This document shows, piece after piece, positions 16,063-26,592 of a DNA stretch of 64,000 nt. The stretch's first letter is position 1; every line of letters begins with the position of its first letter. The position numbers were made by a program, and so were the translations under genes. The stretch covers positions 1 to 64,000 of the forward strand of contig NZ_FNHZ01000008.1 in the NCBI RefSeq assembly GCF_900103815.1. Direction: 5' to 3'. Below the pieces are notes generated by a model. That model worked only from the letters and a program-made list of their open reading frames with translations. It made no database searches and was not told where the DNA came from. The DNA is from Lachnospira pectinoschiza. GTDB taxonomy: Bacteria; Bacillota; Clostridia; Lachnospirales; Lachnospiraceae.

Positions 16063-19000
16063 ATGGAATTAATGAGAGTGGACAAAGGAAAGAGAAAAAC
16101 TAAATTACGTCTTAGAAAAGATAGAGTTCTAGCTGTAATAAGCGTTATATTGGATATTGCCGTTTTGGTAAATTCAATATGGTTTATTGCGGCTTTTTTT
16201 AAAGCAGAAAATACAATTGCTACAACTGTAACTAACACCTTTTTAATTGGTACAGGTAGCCTAGGCACTAGTGCAAATTCAAGAAATATTGCAGTAGATG
16301 CTAGTGGTACAGTTTATGTAGTTTATAATACAGGTTCAACGGTTTGTTTTAAGACAAGTGCAGATAGTTTTACAGAAGAATATCCTCTTATTACAAGTGC
16401 CACAGGTTCTCCAGAAATAGTTTATTATGAATCGGGAAACTGTATGTTAATTTCATGTACTAATGGGTCTTCTGCCCTTCTTTATTATGGAAGTGGAACA
16501 AGCTTTAGTCAGAGTACTGATAATAGTGGAATTACAACTACTGCTAGTTCAGTTCATATGGCAATTTCAGGTGCCTATATTTATATGGTTGATAACACAG
16601 CACAGAATATTTGGGTGGCTACAACAGCTAGCTCTTATGGTGGTTATACAATTCAAGACAGCGTAACTGCAACTAATGCAGATATTGCAGCCACAGGCTC
16701 AACAGTTACTGTATCTGCGGAGGTTTCAGGATATCTAGCGGTTTATAGAAGTTCTGATGCTGGGGAAACATTTTCCGATTTAGGAATTACTGATACAGAG
16801 ATAACAGGCCTATCTGTGGCAAATTATTCAGGAACTTCGTATATCTATGGAGATTCTGTAGGATATACTTTAGCTTCAAGTGGAACTAGCCTAACATCTA
16901 TTGATGTAACTACATCTAGTTCAGGAATGAGGTCTGTGATTTATTCAAGTGGCCTTTATCAAACCTATTCAACTGGAACAGTTTATGCACTTAGTAGTGG
17001 AAATTCTACGGATGTAGCAAGCGGAACTAATCCAAGTATTGCCGTATCTAACGGAATTGCTTATGTAGCCTATGTTTCAGGTGGAGTGGTTTATGTATCA
17101 GAAGTTAGAGGCCTTGTATCAGGATATTATCTAACTTGTGATCCTTCTATGGTACAGTTCCTTATTGGCCAAGAAACAGCCATGCCTGTGGTATTAACAA
17201 ATTCAACAACAAGTGCAATTACAATAAACTCAATTACAGCCCCATCAGGCTATACAATAACTTATGCTGGTTCAAGTATTACAGGTTCTGCTATATCATC
17301 AGGAGATGATTTAGCCTTTAAGTTAGTGCCAGATGAAGCGGTAACGTCAAGCATGACAGGTTCTATAACGGTTGGCTATAGTTATGCAGGTTCTAGCTAT
17401 AGCTTAGTTATTCCAGTTAATACTTATACATCATCTACTGGAGATACTAATTATGATAACTTAACAACAACAGCTACAATTACTTATGATGCCACAACTA
17501 ATGGTGGTGCTACAGATGCCACAACAGCTACAGTGGATATTGGTGACTTAGCAGACCTAACACCATCTGCCGTTAGATCAGGTTGTAATTTCCTTGGTTG
17601 GAACACATCTGCTACAGCAACAACAGCCCTTTCAAGCTTTATTGTTGCAAGGGATACAACCCTTTATGCAATCTTTTATGTACCTGTAACATCTATTACC
17701 CTTAGTAATTCCACCCTGTCTGTGGAGTCAGGTAGTACAGCCTCTCTTTCTGTTGCTGGCTACGAGCCAACAGATGCCACTTTGCAGACGGTGTCATGGA
17801 CAAGTAGTGATACAAGCGTAGCTACAGTAGATGAAGACGGCCTTATTACTGCGGTTTATCCAGGTACTGCAACCATTACAGCAACTGCTGATGGTTCTGA
17901 TGACAGTTCCGTAACGGCTACATGTACCGTAACGGTTACACCACGAAGCTATACCTTAACATATGATGCAGCAACTAATGGTGGTGTCTTAACAAGTGGA
18001 GACGAAACTAGTTCTGTTACAGTAACAGAAGCTTCAACAATATATTTAACTAATAGTGTAACAGCCGAGGATTATGTATCTTCATCAGATAATATGATTT
18101 TTATTGGTTGGAATACAGATTCTACAGCAACAACAACACTAGATAGTCTAACAATTGTAGATGGCCTTGCTAATACAAGTGATGTTATTACCCTTTATGC
18201 TATTTATGAGAAAATGGCAGTAACAGTTTATGACGAAGAAGATAATGTGGTAAGTGATTCAACTATGACAGTTGCTGAAAATCAGGTAATCGACCTTACA
18301 ACAGTAGTTTCACCAACAAGCTATGTACCAGAATATACCTTGACTTATACAAGTTCTGATACAAGTGTTGCTAAGATTAATGAAGGACAGTTAGTAATGC
18401 AGTCAGGTTCAGGCGGAACAACAGGAGTTTATATTACTGTAACAGCCACACCAACAGACACTAGTTATGAAGAAGTATCTGCTACAGTAAATCTTAATAT
18501 TACAGGAGCTCAGTGTATTATTACCTATGATGCACAAACTACAGGAGGTAGTGAGGATACTGTTACAGAAAGTCTTATATATGGAGATGAAGTAGATGTT
18601 TCTACAAGTTGTTATACAGCTACAAAGACCGGTTATACTCATATTGGCTGGGCTGTTTCAACAACTGCTACAACAGGTATTACAGCCCCTTATTATGCAA
18701 CAGGAAATGCTACACTTTATGCCGTATTTGAAAAGATAAAAGTAACTCTTGATAATACAGCTATAACAATTACAGAAGGAGACACAGCAACTCTTACAGC
18801 AACAGTTACACCAACAGAAACATCAGATCAGTCTGTAACTTGGGCAAGTAGTAACGAGGCTGTTGCAACAGTGGATCAAAATGGTGTAGTTACAGCAGTG
18901 GCAGAAGGTAGTGCCTCAATTACTTGTACCCCAACAGCAGGTTCAGATGAGACCTCCTCTTGTACTGTAACAGTTGAACCATTTAGATATACTCTTACCT

Positions 19001-21987
19001 ATGATGGAAATGATGGAGAGTCTAGTGTCACATCAGAAGAATATGCAGCAGGAGAGTCAGTAGATTTAACAGCTACAGCAACTAAGGAAGGAGCAATGTT
19101 TAGAGGATGGGCAACCACAGCTACAGCAACAGAAGCTCTAGATAGCTTTACAATGCCAACAAGCTCTACAACTCTTTATGCAGTTTATGAAGATTATGAA
19201 GTAACCCTTGATAAGGAAAGCATTACCTTTATGGAAGGGGAAAGTTCTACAATTATAGCAACTTTAACTCCAACGGATGCCAATCCATCCACAGTTCACT
19301 ATGAATGCGAGGACACTAGTATTGCAACAGTAGATGAAAATGGAACGGTAACGGCAGTTTATCGCGGAGAAACTGTAGTTAATGCCATAGCAGATGTAGA
19401 TGGAACTGTATTTGCAAGCTGTGCCATTATAGTAGAACCACTAGCATATCTTGTAAGTTATGATGCAGGTCTTGGAACTACTGATGCAGAGGAAGAATAC
19501 GTAGAATACGAAACAGAGGCTGATCTATCCTATACAGCCGAAAGGGAGTACTATACATTTTTAGGATGGAATACAGATCCTTATGCAACAACAGCTTTAA
19601 CTAGTCTTTCCGTAACTAAGGCCGTGACATTATATGCAATTTATGAGGAAATTTTGCCAACAGATATTAGCTTAGATCAAACTGAATTAACTATGACTGT
19701 TAGAACAACAGAGACACTAACAGCTACCATAACTCCAACAGATGCCCTAGATACAGCAGTTCGTTGGTATTCAAGTAATGAAACAGTTGCTACCGTTGAT
19801 TCTACTGGAACTATAACAGGAGTTTCTAAGGGAACAGCTACAATTACAGCAGAGTCTAATGCAGTGTCAGGTCTTACAGCTACTTGTGAATTAACGGTTA
19901 ATCCAGTTTATTATACAGTAACTTATGATGCCGAAACTAATGGTGGTGAGTCAGAATATGAGAGCTTGCAAGTTGAAGAGGGTGAGTCAGCCCTTATAAA
20001 TGTAGTGGCAACAAAAACTGATTACGTCTTTGCAGGATGGGCAACTAGTTCTACTGCCACAGCGGATGATGTCTTAACAGAATACGTGCCAACAGCAGAT
20101 GTAACCCTATATGCAATATTTGAAGAGTTGGAAGTAAGCCTTGATATGACTTCAGAAACCCTTATGGAAAGACAGACCATTACCATAACTCCAACAGTTA
20201 CACCAAGCTACGTAGATGACAATACCGTTACTTGGTCAAGCTCCGATGAAACGGTTGCAACAGTTGATGAAGATGGTGTGGTAACGGCAGTATCTCAAGG
20301 CGCCTGTGTTATTACTGCTAAGGCAAATGCAGGCACAAATGTATTTGATCAATGTGTAATATTAGTAGAAGATGAAATCTATACAGTAACTTATGATGCC
20401 ACAACTAATGGCGGAACAAGTTATATTACAGAAGAAGATATATCTTACGGAGATGAGGCAGATTTAACAGTACCAGCCTATAAAGATAATTACTATCACA
20501 TAGGTTGGAATACAGATCCAGATGCAACAGAAGCCCTAACTTCAGTAGTGGTTTCAGGGCCTGTAACCCTCTATGCAATTTATGAGGTAAAGGTTCCAAC
20601 AGCTATAGATTTAGGGGACGATATAAGTATTCAGATTGAAAGCGCAGATTATATTGACGCGACTATTACACCATCGGATTCCCTAGATACGAGTCTTACT
20701 TGGACAAGTAGTAACGAAGATGTGGCAACGGTAGATGACCATGGTAGAGTTGAAGCGCTAGCCCTTGGAACTACAGTAATTACAGCTACATCTGATGCAG
20801 ATACAAGCGTTTCAGATACAGTAACTGTAACGGTTATAAAGAAGCGTTTCACAGTAACCTATAATGCAGAGTTTAACGGTGGTACATCAGATACTAGCTC
20901 CCTTACAGCAATAGATGGGGAAGAAGCTGACCTAAGCGTGGAAGCTAGCCGATATGGATACATTTTCCTAGGCTGGAACACTGATAGGGATGCAACAGAG
21001 GCCTTAACTTCTTTAACTGTTACTGAAAATGTAACTCTATATGCAATCTATGAAAAGATTGAGGGTAGCAACAAAGAGGTGGCGATACTTGATTCTGTAA
21101 CGGATGGGGATTCAGATGTTACAGTAACTAGTACTTCAGACATGGCAATTGATGACTTAACAGATGAAGAGAAGGCTAATATTATAGCTGGAGCTCTTTC
21201 AGTTTCAGAGGTTTCAGAAGTTTATGCAGGTAATCTTGCAGCCGTAGTTGAGATTGTAATATCACCAAATAATCAGAGTATTACAAGTACCGACAGCGTG
21301 CTCTTGCTTAATATGAGAGATTCTAATTACACTGAAAATATTCACTTCTTTAACACAGATATATATAGAACTCTTAATTACACTAGTGGCACTACAGAGA
21401 CCGAGGAATTAACAAGCCTTGATACTGCTATTAACCTTTGCTATACAATACCATCTGAAATTACGGTGGTTTCAAATAGAGGCTTTAGAATCGTAGCTGC
21501 CCATGAGGATGACAATAGTAATAAATACGCTCAAAGCTATTCAGATACAGATAGTACTTATGAAACTGTGACAATTAGTATTGATAAGTTCTGTTTAATG
21601 GGACTTATTTATAGAGAAGATGCAGATACTTCAAGTACAGATTCAGATTCAAGCACAGATTCAGGAAGCTCTAGCTCAGGAAGTTCTAGCTCATCTGGCT
21701 CAAGCTCAAGTGGAACTAGCGGCTCTAGTAGCTCAAGCTCTTCTAGTTCAGGAAGTTCAGGCACAGCCTCAACAACCTCAGAAGTTTCAGGAGTGCCATA
21801 CGATGGAAATTCTGCCAATGCAAAATATGTAGTTGTTGGCCTAGCTACAACTCAAACCGGTGATAAGCCAAATACAGTTTGGTATATTACCCTTTGTATA
21901 TCAGCAGTAATTACCAACCTAGCCCTAAAGAAGGAAATTGATAGGCGTAAACTAGAAAAGGCGGCAAGACTAAAGCTAAGGTCGTAA
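16063..21987 (+). CDS. giant cell-surface protein with alternating InlB-type and Big2 repeats
   Basis: 1,974 residues, probably an adhesin or stalk on the cell surface. A basic N-terminus and one hydrophobic segment (about 23-48) act as signal or anchor. Residues about 60-380 are a Ser/Thr-rich beta-propeller-like region. From about 470 to 1666, eight InlB B-type repeats (xTYDAxTNGG...FLGWNTxxxATxAL...TLYAIYE) alternate with seven Big2 Ig-like domains (WSSSDETVATVDEDG), with a period of about 150 residues. A further beta domain follows, then a Ser/Gly linker (about 1850-1900). The C-terminus has TQTGD, a hydrophobic helix and a basic tail, resembling a degenerate sortase signal. The ligand is unknown. 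Confidence 0.88.
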   Translation: MELMRVDKGKRKTKLRLRKDRVLAVISVILDIAVLVNSIWFIAAFFKAENTIATTVTNTFLIGTGSLGTSANSRNIAVDASGTVYVVYNTGSTVCFKTSADSFTEEYPLITSATGSPEIVYYESGNCMLISCTNGSSALLYYGSGTSFSQSTDNSGITTTASSVHMAISGAYIYMVDNTAQNIWVATTASSYGGYTIQDSVTATNADIAATGSTVTVSAEVSGYLAVYRSSDAGETFSDLGITDTEITGLSVANYSGTSYIYGDSVGYTLASSGTSLTSIDVTTSSSGMRSVIYSSGLYQTYSTGTVYALSSGNSTDVASGTNPSIAVSNGIAYVAYVSGGVVYVSEVRGLVSGYYLTCDPSMVQFLIGQETAMPVVLTNSTTSAITINSITAPSGYTITYAGSSITGSAISSGDDLAFKLVPDEAVTSSMTGSITVGYSYAGSSYSLVIPVNTYTSSTGDTNYDNLTTTATITYDATTNGGATDATTATVDIGDLADLTPSAVRSGCNFLGWNTSATATTALSSFIVARDTTLYAIFYVPVTSITLSNSTLSVESGSTASLSVAGYEPTDATLQTVSWTSSDTSVATVDEDGLITAVYPGTATITATADGSDDSSVTATCTVTVTPRSYTLTYDAATNGGVLTSGDETSSVTVTEASTIYLTNSVTAEDYVSSSDNMIFIGWNTDSTATTTLDSLTIVDGLANTSDVITLYAIYEKMAVTVYDEEDNVVSDSTMTVAENQVIDLTTVVSPTSYVPEYTLTYTSSDTSVAKINEGQLVMQSGSGGTTGVYITVTATPTDTSYEEVSATVNLNITGAQCIITYDAQTTGGSEDTVTESLIYGDEVDVSTSCYTATKTGYTHIGWAVSTTATTGITAPYYATGNATLYAVFEKIKVTLDNTAITITEGDTATLTATVTPTETSDQSVTWASSNEAVATVDQNGVVTAVAEGSASITCTPTAGSDETSSCTVTVEPFRYTLTYDGNDGESSVTSEEYAAGESVDLTATATKEGAMFRGWATTATATEALDSFTMPTSSTTLYAVYEDYEVTLDKESITFMEGESSTIIATLTPTDANPSTVHYECEDTSIATVDENGTVTAVYRGETVVNAIADVDGTVFASCAIIVEPLAYLVSYDAGLGTTDAEEEYVEYETEADLSYTAEREYYTFLGWNTDPYATTALTSLSVTKAVTLYAIYEEILPTDISLDQTELTMTVRTTETLTATITPTDALDTAVRWYSSNETVATVDSTGTITGVSKGTATITAESNAVSGLTATCELTVNPVYYTVTYDAETNGGESEYESLQVEEGESALINVVATKTDYVFAGWATSSTATADDVLTEYVPTADVTLYAIFEELEVSLDMTSETLMERQTITITPTVTPSYVDDNTVTWSSSDETVATVDEDGVVTAVSQGACVITAKANAGTNVFDQCVILVEDEIYTVTYDATTNGGTSYITEEDISYGDEADLTVPAYKDNYYHIGWNTDPDATEALTSVVVSGPVTLYAIYEVKVPTAIDLGDDISIQIESADYIDATITPSDSLDTSLTWTSSNEDVATVDDHGRVEALALGTTVITATSDADTSVSDTVTVTVIKKRFTVTYNAEFNGGTSDTSSLTAIDGEEADLSVEASRYGYIFLGWNTDRDATEALTSLTVTENVTLYAIYEKIEGSNKEVAILDSVTDGDSDVTVTSTSDMAIDDLTDEEKANIIAGALSVSEVSEVYAGNLAAVVEIVISPNNQSITSTDSVLLLNMRDSNYTENIHFFNTDIYRTLNYTSGTTETEELTSLDTAINLCYTIPSEITVVSNRGFRIVAAHEDDNSNKYAQSYSDTDSTYETVTISIDKFCLMGLIYREDADTSSTDSDSSTDSGSSSSGSSSSSGSSSSGTSGSSSSSSSSSGSSGTASTTSEVSGVPYDGNSANAKYVVVGLATTQTGDKPNTVWYITLCISAVITNLALKKEIDRRKLEKAARLKLRS

Positions 21988-22041
21988 GTTAGCTAAAAGA
22001 TAAGGATAATAAAAAATTTTATAAATGTAGGACAAAATAAG

Positions 22042-22114
22042 AATAAGCCAGCTAAACAAGTATTTCTTCGGAGCTTTTAGCCCGAATAAATCTACAACGT
22101 TTAGCTGGCTTATT
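22042..22114. terminator. bidirectional terminator between the giant gene and glpK
   Basis: A perfect 16-bp inverted repeat, AATAAGCCAGCTAAAC at 22042-22057 and its complement at 22099-22114, encloses a smaller TTCGG/CCGAA hairpin. T-rich sequence lies on the downstream side and A-rich on the other, suiting convergent genes. Confidence 0.7.
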
Positions 22115-22134
22115 AATTGCTTATTATTTTTTAT

Positions 22135-23640
22135 TTAGTCATTTTCTGCATCTTCCCCCCAGACTCTAGCACACTTAACAGCACGCTTCCAGCCGCGAAG
22201 AAGTTTCTCTCTTTTATTATCATCCATGTTAGATTTGAAATTCTTAGCAAGTTTCCAATTATTCTTAATATCTTCCTTATTTTTCCAATACTTTGTGGAT
22301 AAACCAGCAAGATAAGCAGCGCCAAGAGCTGTTGTTTCAATACAGCTTGGTCTGTGAACTTCAACCCCTAAGATATCTGCCTGAAACTGCATAAGGAAGT
22401 TGTTAGCAGCAGCGCCACCATCTACCTTTAAGGCCTTAAGAGAACAAGCACTGTCTTCCTTCATGGCCTCTAAGACATCTGCTACCTGATAGTCAATTGC
22501 CTCAAGAGTAGCCCTAATAAAATGTTCCTTCTGACAGCCTCTAGTAAGTCCCACGAAAGTACCTCTAGCATCAGAGTCCCAATAAGGAGCTCCAAGTCCT
22601 GTAAAGGCTGGCACAAAATACACTCCTTGGCAGTCCTCAATAGCATCTGCATATTCCTCTGACTGGGCGGCAGTCTTAATCATACGAAGGCCATCACGTA
22701 GCCACTGAATTGCTGCACCGCCGATAAAAACTGAACCTTCAAGGGCATAATTTATTTCATCTGAAGTAGAAGCTGCAATAGTGGTAACTAGGCCATTTTT
22801 GGACTTAATTGCATTTTTACCAGTATTAAGTAAAAGAAAGCAGCCTGTACCGTAGGTATTTTTGGCCTCCCCTTCTTCAAAACAGCACTGTCCAAAGAGG
22901 GCAGCTTGTTGATCACCTGCAATACCACAAATTGGCACCTCACCACCAAGAACCGTTGTATCTGTGTAGCCAAAAAGATTACTACTTGGCATTACATTTG
23001 GCAAAATGTTTCTAGGAATCTTAAAGTAATCAAGTAACTTTTCATCCCAATCTAGCTTGTGAATATCAAAAAGCATGGTTCTGCTTGCATTAGTGTAGTC
23101 TGTAGCGTGAACCCTTCCCTTAGTAAGATTCCAAACAAGCCATGTATCCACTGTTCCAAAGAGAAGTTTACCGGCATTGGCAAGCTCTCTTGCTGTAGGC
23201 ACATTTTCTAAAATCCAAGCAATCTTAGAAGCGCTAAAATAAGCGTCTGGAATAAGGCCAGTAGTGTCTGTAACATAGTCAGATAGCCCGTCCTCCACTA
23301 GCTTATTAATAATTGGAGCGGTACGCCTGCACTGCCAAACAATGGCGTTATAAACAGGAATTCCCGTCTCCTTGTTCCAAAGAATTGTAGTCTCTCTCTG
23401 GTTTGTGATTCCAATGGAATCAATGTCTCTGTAGGATAGACCCGCCTTTAAAAGGGCCTCCATGGCCACACCTAACTGTGAGGACCAAATCTCCATAGGG
23501 TTGTGCTCAATCCAACCTGGCTTTGGGTAAATCTGCTCAAACTCTTTTTGCTCTTTTGAAATAATATTACCTTGCTTGTCAAAGATAATACAGCGAGAAC
23601 TAGTAGTTCCCTGGTCTAGAGCCATTACATAATCTCTCAT
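22135..23640 (-). CDS. glpK: glycerol kinase
   Basis: Phosphorylates glycerol to sn-glycerol 3-phosphate with ATP. The FGGY-kinase start [16 protein letters not shown], the substrate loop NQRETT, the [15 protein letters not shown] region and the phosphate loop [18 protein letters not shown] are all visible. 501 residues is standard. The His that PTS HPr phosphorylates in Firmicutes GlpK lies in the middle of the protein; I could not pick it out by eye with certainty. The ATG at 23640 follows a GGGAGGG site. No glycerol facilitator or dehydrogenase is adjacent, so it appears to be a lone gene. Confidence 0.97.
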   Translation of the reverse strand: MRDYVMALDQGTTSSRCIIFDKQGNIISKEQKEFEQIYPKPGWIEHNPMEIWSSQLGVAMEALLKAGLSYRDIDSIGITNQRETTILWNKETGIPVYNAIVWQCRRTAPIINKLVEDGLSDYVTDTTGLIPDAYFSASKIAWILENVPTARELANAGKLLFGTVDTWLVWNLTKGRVHATDYTNASRTMLFDIHKLDWDEKLLDYFKIPRNILPNVMPSSNLFGYTDTTVLGGEVPICGIAGDQQAALFGQCCFEEGEAKNTYGTGCFLLLNTGKNAIKSKNGLVTTIAASTSDEINYALEGSVFIGGAAIQWLRDGLRMIKTAAQSEEYADAIEDCQGVYFVPAFTGLGAPYWDSDARGTFVGLTRGCQKEHFIRATLEAIDYQVADVLEAMKEDSACSLKALKVDGGAAANNFLMQFQADILGVEVHRPSCIETTALGAAYLAGLSTKYWKNKEDIKNNWKLAKNFKSNMDDNKREKLLRGWKRAVKCARVWGEDAEND

Positions 23641-23721
23641 AATCCCTCCCATTAGTAAAATTAATTCTAAATTTAATTTATCGTTTTCTTATGTTTTTAT
23701 TATTTTTCTTATGAAAATGTA

Positions 23722-24639
23722 TTAATACTCCTTTGGTCTGTAGAAGCGGCCCTGCACCTGCTGGGTACGCATTACATTTACAAAAGCCTTAGGATCAGTG
23801 GTCTTAACGGCCTTTACCACATGAGAGCTCTCCTGTGATGAAATTACGGAATAGACCACATTTCGTTCGCAGTGTTCATAAGACCCCTCCCCTTCAAGAA
23901 TAGTGGAGCTGTGACCGCTAATGGCAGCAATAGTTTCCACCACTTCTCTAGGTTTATTAGTGACAATAAAAAGGGTTGTCTCCTGATATTTTCTATAAAG
24001 GAGATGAAGCACCTGAGTTGATATAAACTGGAAAACAATGGAATACATGGCCTTGTCCCAACCAAAAAGGAAGCCAGCTATGGTAAGAATCACAGTGTTA
24101 AAGCCCAGAATTATATTAAAGGAATCTATCCCCTTTCTTTCTGATATGAAAATGCTAATAAAGTCGGTACCTCCACTAGTGGCCCCGCTAAGTAAACATA
24201 TACTTATGGCTACACCATTAATGATTCCACCAAAGACAACTAAAAGTAATATGTCATTAGTGATTTTAATGGTAGGAAGTAAATCTGTTAGCACACTAGT
24301 TACAATAATCATATACACAGATAGAATTGTAAAATGTTTACCAATGTATCTAAAGCCTATATAGACTGGAATTGCGTTTATAAGCAGGTTAATTATGGTG
24401 TAGGAAACCTTAATATTAAAAAACTGCCAAAAGATTTGCTGGATTAAAAGAGTTAATCCTGTAGCACCTCCTGGAAAGGTGTTGGCGTTGCGCACAAATA
24501 TCTTAATATTAAGCGCCATAATTACAGCGGCAAAACTAATAAAGATAAAGTTGCGAATTCGTAGCTTTAAACTTATTGTATTGCCGTTTTTAGGATTTTT
24601 TAAACAAGTAGATGTGTTTTGATTTTTCTTAGTTAACAT
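23722..24639 (-). CDS. YitT family membrane protein
   Basis: A conserved integral membrane protein of unknown function. The first two thirds hold about five to six hydrophobic helices with the family signature FPGGATGLTLLIQQ and, later, LSGATSGGTDFIS. The C-terminal 85 residues form the soluble DUF2179 domain (YSVISSQESSHVVKAVKTTDPKAFV). Length 305. The start at 24639 follows AGAGGAAAT; the frame is open 13 codons further upstream without a ribosome site. The gene is divergent from trpS. Suggested roles for the family, such as transport, are not supported by anything in the context here. Confidence 0.85.
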   Translation of the reverse strand: MLTKKNQNTSTCLKNPKNGNTISLKLRIRNFIFISFAAVIMALNIKIFVRNANTFPGGATGLTLLIQQIFWQFFNIKVSYTIINLLINAIPVYIGFRYIGKHFTILSVYMIIVTSVLTDLLPTIKITNDILLLVVFGGIINGVAISICLLSGATSGGTDFISIFISERKGIDSFNIILGFNTVILTIAGFLFGWDKAMYSIVFQFISTQVLHLLYRKYQETTLFIVTNKPREVVETIAAISGHSSTILEGEGSYEHCERNVVYSVISSQESSHVVKAVKTTDPKAFVNVMRTQQVQGRFYRPKEY

Positions 24640-24849
24640 GTTATTTCCTCTTTTTATAAATTTGTAATAAAACGACAAAATAATAGAATTTATTCTCCTC
24701 TAATTATAACAAATCTAGGGGATAAAACGAATATATAAGGAATATAAATTTTCACTTTAATAAGTTAAAGAAGTGTGGTAAAATCGTATTCATGGTGTAT
24801 AAAGATACATTTTCACATCAATAATAAGACTAAAAACAGGAGGAAAGTT

Positions 24850-25854
24850 ATGGAAGAGAAGAAAAGAATGCTATCAGGCATCCAGCCAAGCGGCGACTTA
24901 CATTTAGGTAATTATTTAGGAGCCATTAAGAATTGGTCAGACAGAGTTAACGACTATGACTGCTTCTATTTCATGGCTGATTTACATACAATTACGGTTC
25001 GTCAGAATCCCGCTGATTTAAGAAAAAGATCTATTAATCAGTTAGCACAGTATATTGCTTGTGGTTTGGACCCTGAACAGAATACATTGTTTTTACAATC
25101 TCACGTTCCAGAACATGCGCAGCTTGCCTGGGTACTTAATTGTTACACAATGTTTGGCGAACTACAAAGAATGACACAGTTTAAGGATAAGTCTAGTAAG
25201 CATAAGGATAATATCAATGCAGGTCTATTTACATATCCTGTACTTATGGCAGCAGATATTTTACTTTACCAGCCAGACTACGTACCAGTAGGTGAAGATC
25301 AGAAGCAGCATGTTGAAATCTGTAGAGATATTGCCCAGAGATTTAATAGTATCTACGGAGACGTATTTAAGGTTCCTGAGCCACTTATTGCTAAGACTGG
25401 CGCTAGAATCTATGGCCTTAACACACCAGGAGATAAGATGAGTAAGTCTAACCCTGATGGTTGTGTATTTATTATGGATGATCCTGATACAATTGCTCGT
25501 AAGTTTAAGAAGGCAATTACAGATTCAGATACAGAGAATTGCGTAAGATACGATAAGGAGAATAAGCCGGGTGTGGCTAACCTTATGAATATCTACTCAA
25601 CAGTTACAGGCAAGACTTTTGAAGAAATTGAAAAGGAATTTGATGGCCTTGGATATGGTAAGTTTAAGCCTGCAGTAGGAGAGGCAGTTATTGAACATCT
25701 CCGTCCAATTAGAGAAGAGTCAGAAAGACTTATTAAAGATAAGGCTTACTTAAATGACGTTTATATGCAGGGTGCCGAAAAAGCTGGCTATATTGCTATG
25801 AAGACTCTTCGTAAGGTTTATAAGAAGGTTGGTTTCTACCAGCTTACAAAGTAA
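24850..25854 (+). CDS. trpS: tryptophanyl-tRNA synthetase
   Basis: Charges tRNA-Trp. Class I signatures are GDLHLGN near residues 15-21 (HIGH equivalent) and KMSKS at 196-200. The C-terminal helical domain binds the anticodon. 334 residues is standard for bacterial TrpRS. The true start is the ATG at 24850 after AGGAGGAAAG; the frame is open for another 25 codons upstream, but these do not resemble the family. No T-box precedes it within the 170-base divergent region, which is unusual for Firmicutes trpS. Confidence 0.97.
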   Translation: MEEKKRMLSGIQPSGDLHLGNYLGAIKNWSDRVNDYDCFYFMADLHTITVRQNPADLRKRSINQLAQYIACGLDPEQNTLFLQSHVPEHAQLAWVLNCYTMFGELQRMTQFKDKSSKHKDNINAGLFTYPVLMAADILLYQPDYVPVGEDQKQHVEICRDIAQRFNSIYGDVFKVPEPLIAKTGARIYGLNTPGDKMSKSNPDGCVFIMDDPDTIARKFKKAITDSDTENCVRYDKENKPGVANLMNIYSTVTGKTFEEIEKEFDGLGYGKFKPAVGEAVIEHLRPIREESERLIKDKAYLNDVYMQGAEKAGYIAMKTLRKVYKKVGFYQLTK

Positions 25855-25903
25855 TTGATTTACTTTAAAGATGTATTAATTTTATAATGATAGAAATTAC
25901 AGG

Positions 25904-25935
25904 TTAGCTATTCAGATAATGAATAGCTAATTTTG
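25904..25935 (+). terminator. hairpin after trpS, probable terminator
   Basis: A perfect 10-bp stem TTAGCTATTC/GAATAGCTAA with a 7-base loop, followed by a short T run (TTTTG). Confidence 0.6.
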
Positions 25936-26081
25936 TAACTCCTATAAATAAAGAAGAATTCTAAAGGAACGTTAGTTATTATTTATGAAAATGTATTTAG
26001 CTATCTTAATTGCTGACTTAAGAAAATGCATGGCTAACAGTTACTTTAAAAAGAATTTTAACCTAGATTAAGGAGGATTTT

Positions 26082-26516
26082 ATGACATTAGAAAAATTAC
26101 AAAAAGATATGATTGCAGCTATGAAGGCACATGAAAAGGATAGAAAGGAAGCTATTTCATCTTTAATCGGTGCAGTTAAGAAGTATGCAATTGATAACGG
26201 CAGCAGAGACAACATCACAGAAGATATTGTTGATCAGGTGGTTTTAAAGGAATTAAAGACAGCTAAGGAGCAGGTTGATTCTTGCCCAGCTGATAGAACA
26301 GATCTTTTAGAAGAATATAAGTTAAGATATGACATTATTGCAGAGTACGCTCCAAAGATGATGTCTGAAGAAGAAATTGTTGCCTTACTTGAGAAGGACT
26401 TCGCAGAAGTACTTGCAAGCAAGAACAAGGGTCAGATTATGAAGTCAGTAATGCCAGCACTTAAGGGTAAGGCTGATGGAAAGCTAATCAACCAGATTGT
26501 AGCAAGATATTGCTAA
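26082..26516 (+). CDS. GatB/YqeY domain-containing protein
   Basis: A small helical protein of the YqeY family, related to the tRNA-binding tail of GatB. Its function is not settled; a link to aminoacyl-tRNA handling is presumed. The sequence carries the family pattern LQKDMIAAMKAHEKDRKEAISSLIGAVK at the start and GQIMKSVMPALKGKADGKLIN at the end. 144 residues is normal. The start follows AAGGAGGATTTT. It stands alone between trpS and a convergent radical SAM gene, with a shared terminator. Confidence 0.9.
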   Translation: MTLEKLQKDMIAAMKAHEKDRKEAISSLIGAVKKYAIDNGSRDNITEDIVDQVVLKELKTAKEQVDSCPADRTDLLEEYKLRYDIIAEYAPKMMSEEEIVALLEKDFAEVLASKNKGQIMKSVMPALKGKADGKLINQIVARYC

Positions 26517-26555
26517 TTAATAAGAATATAGATGGCCCTTAGGCAATATGAATAA

Positions 26556-26590
26556 AAAAGTGCCTTTCTCATATTGAGAAAGGCACTTTT
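26556..26590. terminator. bidirectional terminator (yqeY / sulfatase maturase)
   Basis: A 15-bp perfect stem AAAAGTGCCTTTCTC with its complement and a 5-base loop. A run on the left and T run on the right make it usable from both sides. Confidence 0.92.
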
Positions 26591-26592
26591 AT

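Noticed and set aside
25985..26071. 28-codon frame (MKMYLAILIADLRKC...) ahead of yqeY
   Set aside because: It has a start and stop, but the only AAGGA is about 20 bases from the ATG, too far. A leader peptide cannot be excluded, but evidence is too thin.
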